In this document: one piece after another, positions 1 through 6,225 of the stretch
How positions within the stretch are numbered: the first letter of the stretch is position 1
Layout of the letters: each line of letters opens with the position of its first letter
Origin: Oscillibacter sp.
GTDB taxonomy: Bacteria; Bacillota; Clostridia; Oscillospirales; Oscillospiraceae
NCBI GenBank assembly: GCA_017447005.1
Contig: JAFSOM010000555.1
Span: 1-13,006, forward strand
Reading direction: 5' to 3'
Length of the DNA stretch: 13,006 bases
Made by a program: the position numbers and the translations under genes
Notes under the pieces: model-generated
Database searches by the model: none
Told to the model about the DNA's origin: nothing
What the model saw: the letters and a program-made list of their open reading frames with translations, nothing else

Positions 1-429
1 CTCAATTTCCCAGCCGGGCAGATGGTCAAGGTTAGGGAAATAGGTATCGGGTTCGACCTCGGCGACGGTCTCCACGCGGGTAAGGTACGCCCGGCGGCAA
101 CGCGACAGCAACGCGGCGTAAACGCTCCCTCCGCCGATAACCCATACCTTTTCGGGGTCTTCCTGCGCGACGGCCTCCAGAGCCGCCCCAGTATCCGGCA
201 CAACCTCCACTTCCGGCGGACATAAGTCCTTATTGCGCGTTACGACGATATTCCGGCGGTCGGGGAGAGGATGTCCCTCCACGAAAGAATTTAACGTGCG
301 GCGGCCCATGATAATCACGCCGTCCTCGGTGAGTTCCTTAAAGCGCCGCATATCGCCGGGGAGATTGAAGAGCAGACGGCCTTCCCGTCCGATAGCCCAA
401 TTCTGGTCAACGACAACAATGGCATTCAT
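1..429 (-). CDS. folA: Dihydrofolate reductase, N-terminal 143 codons (3' end outside window)
   Basis: Reduces dihydrofolate to tetrahydrofolate with NADPH in the cytosol, supplying the carrier for thymidylate, purine and one-carbon synthesis. Translating the complement from the ATG at 429 gives an open frame to the window edge. It starts MNAIVVVDQNWAIG, with the family's N-terminal strand and A-I-G loop. FNLPGDMRRFK follows, with the substrate-binding acid at Asp26; Phe21 stands where Escherichia coli has Trp22. Next come VIIMGRRT (cofactor side, 38-45), PLPDRRNIVVT (54-64) and the NADPH-binding VIGGGSVY (97-104). Only the last ~20 residues of a ~160-residue enzyme are missing. AAAGGGG lies 9 nt before the ATG and fixes the start. 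A 376-base gap separates it from the foldase gene, and it probably has its own promoter near 725-753. The family call is secure; plasmid-type dfrA variants are not excluded but nothing suggests one. Confidence 0.95.
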   Translation of the reverse strand, partial: MNAIVVVDQNWAIGREGRLLFNLPGDMRRFKELTEDGVIIMGRRTLNSFVEGHPLPDRRNIVVTRNKDLCPPEVEVVPDTGAALEAVAQEDPEKVWVIGGGSVYAALLSRCRRAYLTRVETVAEVEPDTYFPNLDHLPGWEIE

Positions 430-461
430 AAAACGATACCCCTTTCATACGTCCGGAGCGG

Positions 462-510
462 CCCCCGTGTGCGCGGGGGAAACCTTTTGCGGCATTTGCG
501 GCATTTGCGC
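462..510 (+). repeat. Hairpin plus 27-nt 9-mer element, copy 1 (CATTTGCGG variant)
   Basis: CCCCCG (462-467) pairs with CGGGGG (474-479) over a 6-nt loop. Four bases later, 484-510 holds three successive 9-mers of the type (C)(T/A)TTTGCG(G/C). This is the same layout as the copies at 546-595, 595-649, 649-703 and, on the other strand, 1944-1893. It lies between folA and the foldase gene, antisense to the likely folA leader. On the plus strand it has the shape of a terminator with an imperfect T-tract, but no plus-strand gene precedes it. Confidence 0.6.
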
Positions 511-545
511 CGCGCAATTCGCGCCCGTATTTCTATTTCTATCGA

Positions 546-703
546 CCGCCCCACGCGGGACGGGATGACTTTCGCTACTTTCGCTACTTTTGCTCCCGGG
601 TTTTACGGTTACGCTTCCGGGACTTTCGCTACTTTCGCTACTTTTGCTCCCGGGTTTTACGGTTACGCTTCCGGGACTTTCGCTACTTTTGCGGCTTTTG
701 CGC
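546..703 (+). repeat. 54-bp tandem duplication of hairpin plus 27-nt element (copies 2-4)
   Basis: Two identical 54-bp units occupy 568-621 and 622-675, and a third partial unit starts at 676. Each unit holds three 9-mers, ACTTTCGCT twice and ACTTTTGCT once, followed by a 27-nt segment flanked by CCCGG and CCGGG. The 27-nt tracts sit at 569-595, 623-649 and 677-703. The stems before them are 546-552/557-563 (one C:A mismatch), 595-599/617-621 and 649-653/671-675. Because the period is a multiple of 3, all six frames read as repetitive peptides; I do not regard any as a gene. The array lies in the probable 5' leader of folA. Confidence 0.85.
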
Positions 704-724
704 GGGGAATTTGATTGCGCCGTG

Positions 725-753
725 ATTATATCAAACTTTCGCCGGAAAGTATA
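725..753 (-). promoter_or_regulatory. Probable folA promoter, extended -10 with a second upstream -10-like box
   Basis: On the minus strand TATAAT (725-730) is preceded by TG-n (731-733), giving a consensus extended -10 element. No good -35 lies 17 bases upstream; that position holds TATACT (748-753), which could itself be a -10 box of a second start. Initiation near 718 would give folA a leader of about 290 nt containing the repeat array. Sequence match only. Confidence 0.5.
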
Positions 754-805
754 GCGGAAATTTTCAGGCTTTTTGACGAAAAAGAGGGCGAATCCACAGC
801 GTATT

Positions 806-1816
806 TTATGAAAAGTCATGATTTCGCAATTCTTTCAGGGCGGCGGCGAACGCGGACGGCTTCAGCGTGAAATATCGTTCCGTCAGTTCCACGTCCGCCG
901 ACTGCGCGGTTTGCTCTACGGTACGGCGTAGCCACGTTTCCAGAAGTCCGTCGCGTTCGGGGGGCAGACGGCGCAAAATGGAAAAGCCGTCGTCCGATTC
1001 GATAATGCCGGAGATTTGCCCGACTTGCAACGTCCGCGCCGCCTGCGTCAGACGCTCGTCGAAAACGCCGTCTTTCAGACTGCGCGGCCCGGTATGGTCA
1101 ACGCCTTCCCACGTCAATTCGGAGAAGAGCGCCGCCTGATTGCTCGCGCCGTTCAACTGATTGAAAAACGCTTCGGCGCGACGTTTCGCGGCGGCGCGGT
1201 CGCCGTCCGCCGACAGGATACGGTCAATCCGGATGTCGCCGCTTGTCTTGGCTAACGCGTCCAAATCCGCCTGACTTGGCGCGAGTTCGCCGCCGTCCTT
1301 GCACAGTTCGCGGAGTTTCCCATAGAGCAGGGCGACGCGGAAGAGGGTTTCGGCGCGTTCGCGGTTGAGACCGTACCGGGCGATTTCCTTTAAATACGCG
1401 TCCTCCCCGCCGTAGGCGTCGCAACGTAGGCGCCAGCGTTCCGCGACGGCTTCCCGGTCGGTGTCGTCGAATGCCACGCCGTGACGCGCCGCGAGGGTCT
1501 CCACGCTTGCGTACAGGGCCGTATTCATGAGGGCCTGTTCGCGGACGGCGTTCCAGTCGGGCGCGTCGGAGAGCGTCGCGGCGCGGTCACAGGCCAGCGA
1601 GAGCCAGTATAAGTACTGCCACGCGGGAATGTCGCGTCCGTCCACGCGCAACAGGGTTTCGTACTCCAACAGATTCGCGGCGCGTCCGGGGAGCGTGTCC
1701 GGAACGGCGACGCTGTCCGGTACGGTCGCGGGCGGCGCGTACTCGATAACGCCGCAGGCGCACAGCGTCAGACAGCATAACAGGCATATCAGCCGGCCCG
1801 GACGACGTTTCCTCAT
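806..1816 (-). CDS. PrsA-like foldase lipoprotein with a degenerate parvulin domain
   Basis: Predicted membrane-anchored extracytoplasmic foldase helping exported proteins fold. The 336-residue product has a basic N-terminus, a hydrophobic stretch and the lipobox LCAC with the lipidated Cys at residue 21. Residues ~50-175 form a helical SurA/PrsA-N-like region (VDGRDIPAWQYLYWL, then QALMNTALYASVETLAARHGV). Residues ~195-285 follow the parvulin pattern: IRIDRIL, a long helix, GVFDERLTQAARTLQVGQISGIIES, then DGFSILRRL. Catalytic parvulins usually have His in the first motif (SHIL) and in the last (GYHII). Here those positions read Arg and Ser, so isomerase activity is doubtful and a chaperone-only role is more likely. 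GGAGGGG sits 5 nt before the ATG. The fhs stop is 138 bases upstream. A weak promoter (TTGCTC, 18 nt, CATACT) is possible in the gap. Family call from motifs only; prsA symbol not assigned. Confidence 0.75.
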   Translation of the reverse strand: MRKRRPGRLICLLCCLTLCACGVIEYAPPATVPDSVAVPDTLPGRAANLLEYETLLRVDGRDIPAWQYLYWLSLACDRAATLSDAPDWNAVREQALMNTALYASVETLAARHGVAFDDTDREAVAERWRLRCDAYGGEDAYLKEIARYGLNRERAETLFRVALLYGKLRELCKDGGELAPSQADLDALAKTSGDIRIDRILSADGDRAAAKRRAEAFFNQLNGASNQAALFSELTWEGVDHTGPRSLKDGVFDERLTQAARTLQVGQISGIIESDDGFSILRRLPPERDGLLETWLRRTVEQTAQSADVELTERYFTLKPSAFAAALKELRNHDFS

Positions 1817-1892
1817 GAATACCCCTCCCCCGCAACGGATGATTTCATTTTTATGCGGGCACGGGAAGGAGTATGCGCGGCGTGAAAATCGC

Positions 1893-1944
1893 GGAGCAAA
1901 AGCCGCGAAAGTAGCGAAAGCCCCGGAGAGCGTTTCCCCGGGGC
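1893..1944 (-). terminator. Hairpin plus 27-nt 9-mer element, copy 5, just after the fhs stop
   Basis: On the minus strand GCCCCGG and CCGGGGC (1938-1944 and 1920-1926) form a 7-bp stem with an 11-nt loop, starting 10 bases after the fhs stop codon. A T-rich tract follows at 1919-1893, made of the 9-mers CTTTCGCTA, CTTTCGCGG and CTTTTGCTC. This tract matches the plus-strand tract at 569-595 in 25 of 27 positions. By position it could be the fhs terminator, although the T-tract is broken by GC pairs. Confidence 0.5.
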
Positions 1945-1954
1945 GAGGCGATTT

Positions 1955-3643
1955 TTAGAACAGGCCGCTGATACGTCCGGTTTCGTCGACATCAATACGT
2001 TCGGCGGCGGGGGATTTGGGCAGTCCGGGCATGGTCAAAATTTCGCCCGTCAGGGCCACGAGGAACCCCGCGCCCGCGCTGACTTTCAGGTTACGCACCG
2101 TCACGGCGAAGTTGTCCGGCGCGCCCAACAGGGCCGGGTCGTCGGAGAGGGAATATTGCGTTTTCGCCATGCACACGGGCAGATTGCCGTAGCCGAGGGC
2201 GTCCAGCTCCTGCGCCTGACGACGGGCGACGGGCGTCAGGACGGCTTCCGTACCGTGATACACGCGCTGTACGATGTGATTGAGCTTGTCTTGTATCGGC
2301 TCGTCGGCGTCGTAGGCGAAACGGAAATGGTTTTCGGCGTCGCAGAGGCGTAAGACCGCTTCCGCCAGTTCCACGCCGCCCGCGCCGCCTTTGGCCCAGA
2401 CTTCACTCAACGCTACCGGAATCCCTTCCGCCTGACACCAGTCGCGGACGGTATCGAGTTCCGCCGCCGTATCGGTCGGGAAGGCGTTGATTGCCACCAC
2501 GCACGGCAGGCCGAATACGTCCCGAATATTCGTGGCGTGGCGCAGAAGATTGGGAAGTCCGGCTTTGAGGGCGTCGAGATTTTCCTTGCCAAGTTCCGTT
2601 TTGGCGGCGCCGCCGTGATGTTTGAGAGCGCGGACGGTGGCCACTAATACGCAGGCGTCGGGCTTCAATCCGGCGTAACGGCACTTGATGTCGAAGAACT
2701 TTTCCGCGCCGAGGTCGGCTCCGAATCCGGCTTCCGTGACGGCGTAATCGCCCAGCCGTAAGGCCATGCGCGTGGCCATGACGGAGTTGCACCCATGGGC
2801 GATATTGGCGAACGGGCCGCCGTGGATAAACGCGGGCGTACCCTCCAGCGTCTGCACGAGATTCGGTTTGAGCGCGTCCTTTAATAACGCCGTCATCGCG
2901 CCGTCGGCCTTCAAATCGGACGCCGTGACGGGTTTGCCGTCGAACGTGTACGCGACGACCATACGCCCCAGACGCGCTTTCAAGTCGGGAATGCTGTCCG
3001 ACAGGCACAGTACCGCCATGACTTCGCTTGCTACCGTGATGTCGAAACCGTCCTCACGCGGCACGCCCTGCATACGTCCGCCGAGACCGTCCACAATGTT
3101 GCGGAGCTGACGGTCGTTCATATCCACACAGCGTTTCCATGTGATACGCTTCACGTCAATGCCTAAGGCGTTGCCCTGCTGGATGTGGTTGTCCAGCATA
3201 GCGGCAAGCAGATTGTTCGCCGCGCCGATTGCGTGAAAGTCCCCGGTGAAGTGCAGATTAATGTCCTCCATGGGCACGACTTGCGCGTAACCGCCCCCGG
3301 CGGCGCCGCCTTTGACGCCAAATACAGGCCCCAGCGACGGCTCCCGTAAGGCCACAATGACGTTTTTCCCCAGACGCCGCAAAGCGTCGGCAAGTCCGAC
3401 GGTGGTCGTGGTCTTACCCTCTCCGGCGGGCGTGGGGTTGATAGCCGTCACGAGAATCAATTTCCCTTCCGGGCGGCTGTTCTCGCGCAAAAGACGATAA
3501 TCGACTTTCGCTTTGTAGTTTCCGTACTGTTCCAGATACTGCTCCTCGACCCCGGCGAGCGCGGCGATTTCCCGCACGGGCCGCATGGTCACGGACTGCG
3601 CGATTTCAATATCGGAACGCATGGCTTTCGTATTGTCGGGCAT
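1955..3643 (-). CDS. fhs: Formate-tetrahydrofolate ligase (10-formyl-THF synthetase)
   Basis: Cytosolic enzyme joining formate to tetrahydrofolate with ATP to give 10-formyl-THF. It feeds purine and formyl-Met-tRNA synthesis and, in acetogens, the methyl branch of the Wood-Ljungdahl pathway. The 562-residue length is normal for the family (~556). Residues 71-80 are the P-loop TPAGEGKTTT. Further family blocks are ALREPSLGPVFGVKGGAAGGGYAQV, HFTGDFHAIGAANNLLAA, FANIAHGCNSV, TEAGFGADLGAEKFFDIKCR and GYGNLPVCMAKTQYSLSDD, and the end GFLVALTGEILTMPGLPKSPAAERID is also typical. GGAGG lies 7 nt before the ATG at 3643, and a clear promoter sits at 3694-3722, so the gene starts its own transcript. A hairpin follows 10 bases after the stop. 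No other Wood-Ljungdahl gene is in the window, so acetogenesis cannot be inferred. Confidence 0.97.
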   Translation of the reverse strand: MPDNTKAMRSDIEIAQSVTMRPVREIAALAGVEEQYLEQYGNYKAKVDYRLLRENSRPEGKLILVTAINPTPAGEGKTTTTVGLADALRRLGKNVIVALREPSLGPVFGVKGGAAGGGYAQVVPMEDINLHFTGDFHAIGAANNLLAAMLDNHIQQGNALGIDVKRITWKRCVDMNDRQLRNIVDGLGGRMQGVPREDGFDITVASEVMAVLCLSDSIPDLKARLGRMVVAYTFDGKPVTASDLKADGAMTALLKDALKPNLVQTLEGTPAFIHGGPFANIAHGCNSVMATRMALRLGDYAVTEAGFGADLGAEKFFDIKCRYAGLKPDACVLVATVRALKHHGGAAKTELGKENLDALKAGLPNLLRHATNIRDVFGLPCVVAINAFPTDTAAELDTVRDWCQAEGIPVALSEVWAKGGAGGVELAEAVLRLCDAENHFRFAYDADEPIQDKLNHIVQRVYHGTEAVLTPVARRQAQELDALGYGNLPVCMAKTQYSLSDDPALLGAPDNFAVTVRNLKVSAGAGFLVALTGEILTMPGLPKSPAAERIDVDETGRISGLF

Positions 3644-3693
3644 AGTAAATCCTCCCTCTCTCCGCTGAAACTCCGTTGCGCTTTAGAGGCGTT

Positions 3694-3722
3694 ATTGTAC
3701 CATATCTTTCCCCGCTTTGCAA
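3694..3722 (-). promoter_or_regulatory. Sigma-A-like promoter for fhs
   Basis: On the minus strand the -35 box TTGCAA (3717-3722) and -10 box TACAAT (3694-3699) are separated by exactly 17 bases, with TG-n directly before the -10. The expected start near 3687 leaves a leader of about 43 nt, too short for a folate riboswitch. Confidence 0.75.
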
Positions 3723-3752
3723 TACGCCGGAATCGTCGGGAAGCGCGATAAA

Positions 3753-3779
3753 CGCCCCTCCCGCAGTCGGGGAAGGGCG
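3753..3779. terminator. Strong hairpin between the FUSC-HAD gene and fhs
   Basis: Positions 3753-3762 pair with 3770-3779: nine pairs and one C:A mismatch around a 7-nt loop. The minus strand continues TTTAT, and the plus strand continues into CGGTTTCTTTTT. Since the flanking genes are both on the minus strand, it most likely ends the transcript of the 3831-5171 gene. The better T-tract on the plus side would allow two-way termination. Confidence 0.55.
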
Positions 3780-3780
3780 G

Positions 3781-3826
3781 CGGTTTCTTTTTCCGGCGCG
3801 TAACGGCGATTCCTTTTTCCGGCGCG
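3781..3826 (+). repeat. Short 26-bp-period direct repeat after the FUSC-HAD stop codon
   Basis: 3781-3800 and 3807-3826 are 20-base copies differing at two positions, both ending CTTTTTCCGGCGCG. A degenerate third copy starts at 3828 and runs through the stop codon into the Lys codons of the 3831-5171 gene. It looks like slippage or local duplication at the 3' end of that gene. Confidence 0.7.
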
Positions 3827-3830
3827 GCGG

Positions 3831-5171
3831 TTATTTCTTTTTCGCGGCCCGCTTGCGGAACGGGAAACGCAAAAAGCGAATCGGCGCGTAACGGTTGTGC
3901 AACTGGTGCATAAGTAACATGGCGTCATGCTCCGAGTGGTAGCCGGACGGCAGAAAGAGTTCTTGCGGCGTCAAATCGGGATACTTCTTTTGCAACAGTT
4001 GCAGGATACGATGTTCAGCCTTGCGCACAGTGGCCCGCTCCGAGTAGATATACAACCCGCTGATGTCGGGCGCGACGGCCTGAAACTGTACCGACGAACG
4101 CAGACGGCGGCCCCGTAAGAACGTATGCAGACGCTTTTGCAACAGGTCAATGTCCGCCTCCGCGCCGATAATCTTGATACACACGATTTCGCCGGGTTCG
4201 TATATCTCCTCGTCCAGATAACTGCGGTACGGACTGCGCCGCAAACGGTTCAGCACGTCCAGTTCCCGGGCGGTATAGGCGCCGTGATGAAAAATGCACG
4301 TTTTCGCGCCGTGGACGGTGTACAGAAAATAGCTCAGTCCCATGCGTTCCAGACGTTCCATCAGCACGGCGGAATCCGTCTCGCGGATGTTCTCCGTTTG
4401 CAGGTAGCGGTTTTCGTTGGCGTCGTAGAGCGCAGCGCCGTCCATGACTATCATCGGGAGGTTCAGCGTTATCGCGCTAAGTTGCGACGTAAGGAAGGCG
4501 GGCGCGTGGCGCGATACCAGACAGATTTTCGCGCCGTCCTGACAGAACGAGTTCAGGCGAAACAGTACAGTCGGGCTAATCGGCGAAAAGCGGTCGGGGG
4601 CCAAATCGTCGGTACGGACGAAGAAGAGCAGATTTTTGTTCCGGTTGCGCGGGAGATGGAACACGTTCACGCCCACAGCCGCCGCCGTGCCCACCATGAC
4701 GCCCAAAACGCGGTCAATGGCGTCGCGGATGGGGTCTTCAATTTCCGGGAAGGCAATCACGACGCAGATAAACACAATCGCGGCCAAGCTCGACGCGTCC
4801 GGCTTACGCAACGCCACGGACGTGTAGAGACTGAGCAACACGCCCACGGACATGAACAGGTACAGAATATAGAGGTTGGCGGACAGAACCGGAAGCAGTA
4901 CCGCCAGCAACAGGAACAGTAAGCCCCAGCCGGCGCCGATAAGCGTCCCGGTCATACGGTTGAGGGCGTATTCGCGGGAATCGCGCACGTAAGGCTGCAT
5001 ACAGATAATGGCGGTAATGGCGGCCTCCGTGGGCATATCCTCGCCGCGATAGCCGCGGAAACAGTAGAACGCCAGACAGATGAACACCGCCACCGCCGTT
5101 TTTATCATGCGTTGTCCGATACGCGGCGGCGTCCACGCGTCGCGCTTGCGCTTCCCTCCCTTGGGATTCAT
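3831..5171 (-). CDS. FUSC/aromatic-acid-exporter-like membrane protein fused to a degenerate HAD-like domain
   Basis: Predicted inner-membrane protein of 446 residues. After a basic N-terminus, residues ~22-175 hold several hydrophobic segments (for example 22-38, 78-95, 98-117, 128-142, 154-172) and the loop EDMPTEAAITAIICMQPYVRDS. This resembles the FUSC/ArAE (DUF939-type) membrane domain of putative aromatic-acid or small-molecule exporters. Residues ~183-425 resemble Cof-type HAD phosphatases: FFVRTDDL where FFDLDGTL is expected, GAKICLVSR (213-221), IVMDGAALYD (241-250), KAEHRILQLL (384-393) and GYHSEHDAML (410-419) where GDxxND is usual. The nucleophile and general-acid Asp positions read Val and Thr, and the Asp of GD reads Tyr, so phosphatase activity is unlikely and a ligand-sensing or structural role is possible. 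AAGGAGG lies 7 nt before the ATG. The gene is 123 bases after the pilin cluster with no clear promoter between, so it may be cotranscribed. Substrate unknown. Confidence 0.75.
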   Translation of the reverse strand: MNPKGGKRKRDAWTPPRIGQRMIKTAVAVFICLAFYCFRGYRGEDMPTEAAITAIICMQPYVRDSREYALNRMTGTLIGAGWGLLFLLLAVLLPVLSANLYILYLFMSVGVLLSLYTSVALRKPDASSLAAIVFICVVIAFPEIEDPIRDAIDRVLGVMVGTAAAVGVNVFHLPRNRNKNLLFFVRTDDLAPDRFSPISPTVLFRLNSFCQDGAKICLVSRHAPAFLTSQLSAITLNLPMIVMDGAALYDANENRYLQTENIRETDSAVLMERLERMGLSYFLYTVHGAKTCIFHHGAYTARELDVLNRLRRSPYRSYLDEEIYEPGEIVCIKIIGAEADIDLLQKRLHTFLRGRRLRSSVQFQAVAPDISGLYIYSERATVRKAEHRILQLLQKKYPDLTPQELFLPSGYHSEHDAMLLMHQLHNRYAPIRFLRFPFRKRAAKKK

Positions 5172-5294
5172 GAAAATTCCTCCTTATTTCTATTTCTTTC
5201 CGCTGTCCGTTCCGGTTCGAGCCGCGTCTCCGCCGACGCGCTCCGGCGTTGCCGTCCGGAAACCCGCATACGTCGCACACGCCCGTTTGCGCGC

Positions 5295-5936
5295 TCAGTC
5301 GATTACGCCGGGGTTTACGGGTATCACGATAAATTGATTTTCGATTGCTTGCGTCCGCACGTTGTCCGTATTGGCGACGCGAATCATGACATTGAAACGT
5401 CGGTTTGCGCGGTCAACGCTTACGTCGATTGTCGCCGCCAGTTTTACATCGTTCGCCGGGTGTCCGGTTATATACTGCGCCTTGTCCGCAAGCATGGAAT
5501 AGAAAGCGTCTCCGGAATCGCTTTCGGAATACTTGACCGCGATTTGTCCCGAATCGCCTTCCGCGAAACTCGTCTCACTGGAATATGTCCCCGCGACAAA
5601 CGCGCACCACTCGTTTTCCAACGCCCTCCCAAACGCCCCGGTTTTGAAGCGCGTCAAATCATATACGGCGCTATCGTCTCCCGGGGGTTCGACTTTGTTC
5701 ACGTAGGTGAGATATTCCTGTACCGCGAGAGAAAGCGTATTGCAAAGCAAACGCTGTTCGGTCTCCCGGGTGCGGACTTGGAAGTGACGGATACCTAAAT
5801 CCAGCGTGGAGACTGTCACGCCCGTGGAGAGGAGCAGTATCAGGACGCACAGCAACGTTTCCGCAATGGATACGCCCCGGCTTCCCGAGAGCTTGCGCCG
5901 TGCCCTACGAACCGACCGTATAATAATACAGGACAT
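5295..5936 (-). CDS. Type IV prepilin-like protein (minor pilin or pseudopilin), 213 residues
   Basis: Exported filament-type subunit, function otherwise unknown. The frame extends further upstream, but I choose the ATG at 5936 (MSCIIIRSVRRARRK). It has GGAGGC and GGGG just upstream and places a basic leader directly before the processing site SRG|VSIAE. Gly at -1 and Glu at +5 match the prepilin peptidase recognition rule, and a hydrophobic helix TLLCVLILLLSTGVTVSTL follows. The rest is a soluble domain without a family I recognise, rich in beta-type sequence towards the end (RRFNVMIRVANTDN, ENQFIVIPVNP). It overlaps the preceding pilin-like gene by 32 bases, which indicates translational coupling in one operon. 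It could be a PilV-, PilE- or GspH/I-type minor subunit; sequence alone does not decide. Confidence 0.7.
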   Translation of the reverse strand: MSCIIIRSVRRARRKLSGSRGVSIAETLLCVLILLLSTGVTVSTLDLGIRHFQVRTRETEQRLLCNTLSLAVQEYLTYVNKVEPPGDDSAVYDLTRFKTGAFGRALENEWCAFVAGTYSSETSFAEGDSGQIAVKYSESDSGDAFYSMLADKAQYITGHPANDVKLAATIDVSVDRANRRFNVMIRVANTDNVRTQAIENQFIVIPVNPGVID

Positions 5937-6225
5937 GATTTTCCCCGCCTCCCTCCGGTTTGGCCTTGTACAGCGTGACGGGTAATTCGCTTGTATTCCC
6001 ATAATTGTCATGAATTTCCACAAACCACCCGTTATCGGATTCATAAGCCGCGGAATCGAGAGGGGGCGTAACCTGAATGATTTCGTTCGCGGCCTTGCGA
6101 TTGACCCGCGCCGCCGTGACAATGGCCCCGGCTAACATCAGCATGGTCAGAGAGATGATAAGCATAGCCGCGAGCGTTTCAACGAGGCTTTCGCCGCGCC
6201 GATTGTCGCGCTTACGTTTCGCCAT
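5905..6225 (-). CDS. Small type IV prepilin-like protein, 106 residues
   Basis: Probable minor pilin or pseudopilin. The ATG at 6225 (MAKRKRDNRRGESLVETLAA) is preferred over a longer upstream start. It gives a short basic leader, the site RRG|ESLVE with Gly -1 and Glu +5, and the helix TLAAMLIISLTMLMLAGAIVTAA. GGGAGAGGGGG lies about 11 nt upstream. The mature part is short (~95 residues), ends near LYYYTVGS and has no motif I recognise. The start overlaps the preceding gene by 14 bases and the end overlaps the next by 32, so the three are read as one unit. GESLVE-type leaders occur in Clostridial PilV/ComG-like minor pilins; this is an analogy, not an assignment. Confidence 0.7.
   Translation of the reverse strand: MAKRKRDNRRGESLVETLAAMLIISLTMLMLAGAIVTAARVNRKAANEIIQVTPPLDSAAYESDNGWFVEIHDNYGNTSELPVTLYKAKPEGGGENHVLYYYTVGS

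Noticed and set aside
568..703. CRISPR-like array
   Set aside because: The units are contiguous identical 54-bp tandem copies with no variable spacers and no cas gene nearby.
445..819. Minus-strand ORF with KSSESSES-type repeats
   Set aside because: It runs through the folA promoter and the 54-bp repeat array, has no ribosome site, and the repeats are open in all frames because the period is a multiple of 3.
3644..3693. Folate riboswitch before fhs
   Set aside because: The leader predicted from the clear promoter is only about 43 nt, too short for a THF riboswitch.
4125..4922. Plus-strand 265-codon ORF
   Set aside because: Shadow of the FUSC-HAD gene; the opposite frame has clear membrane segments, domain motifs and a strong ribosome site.
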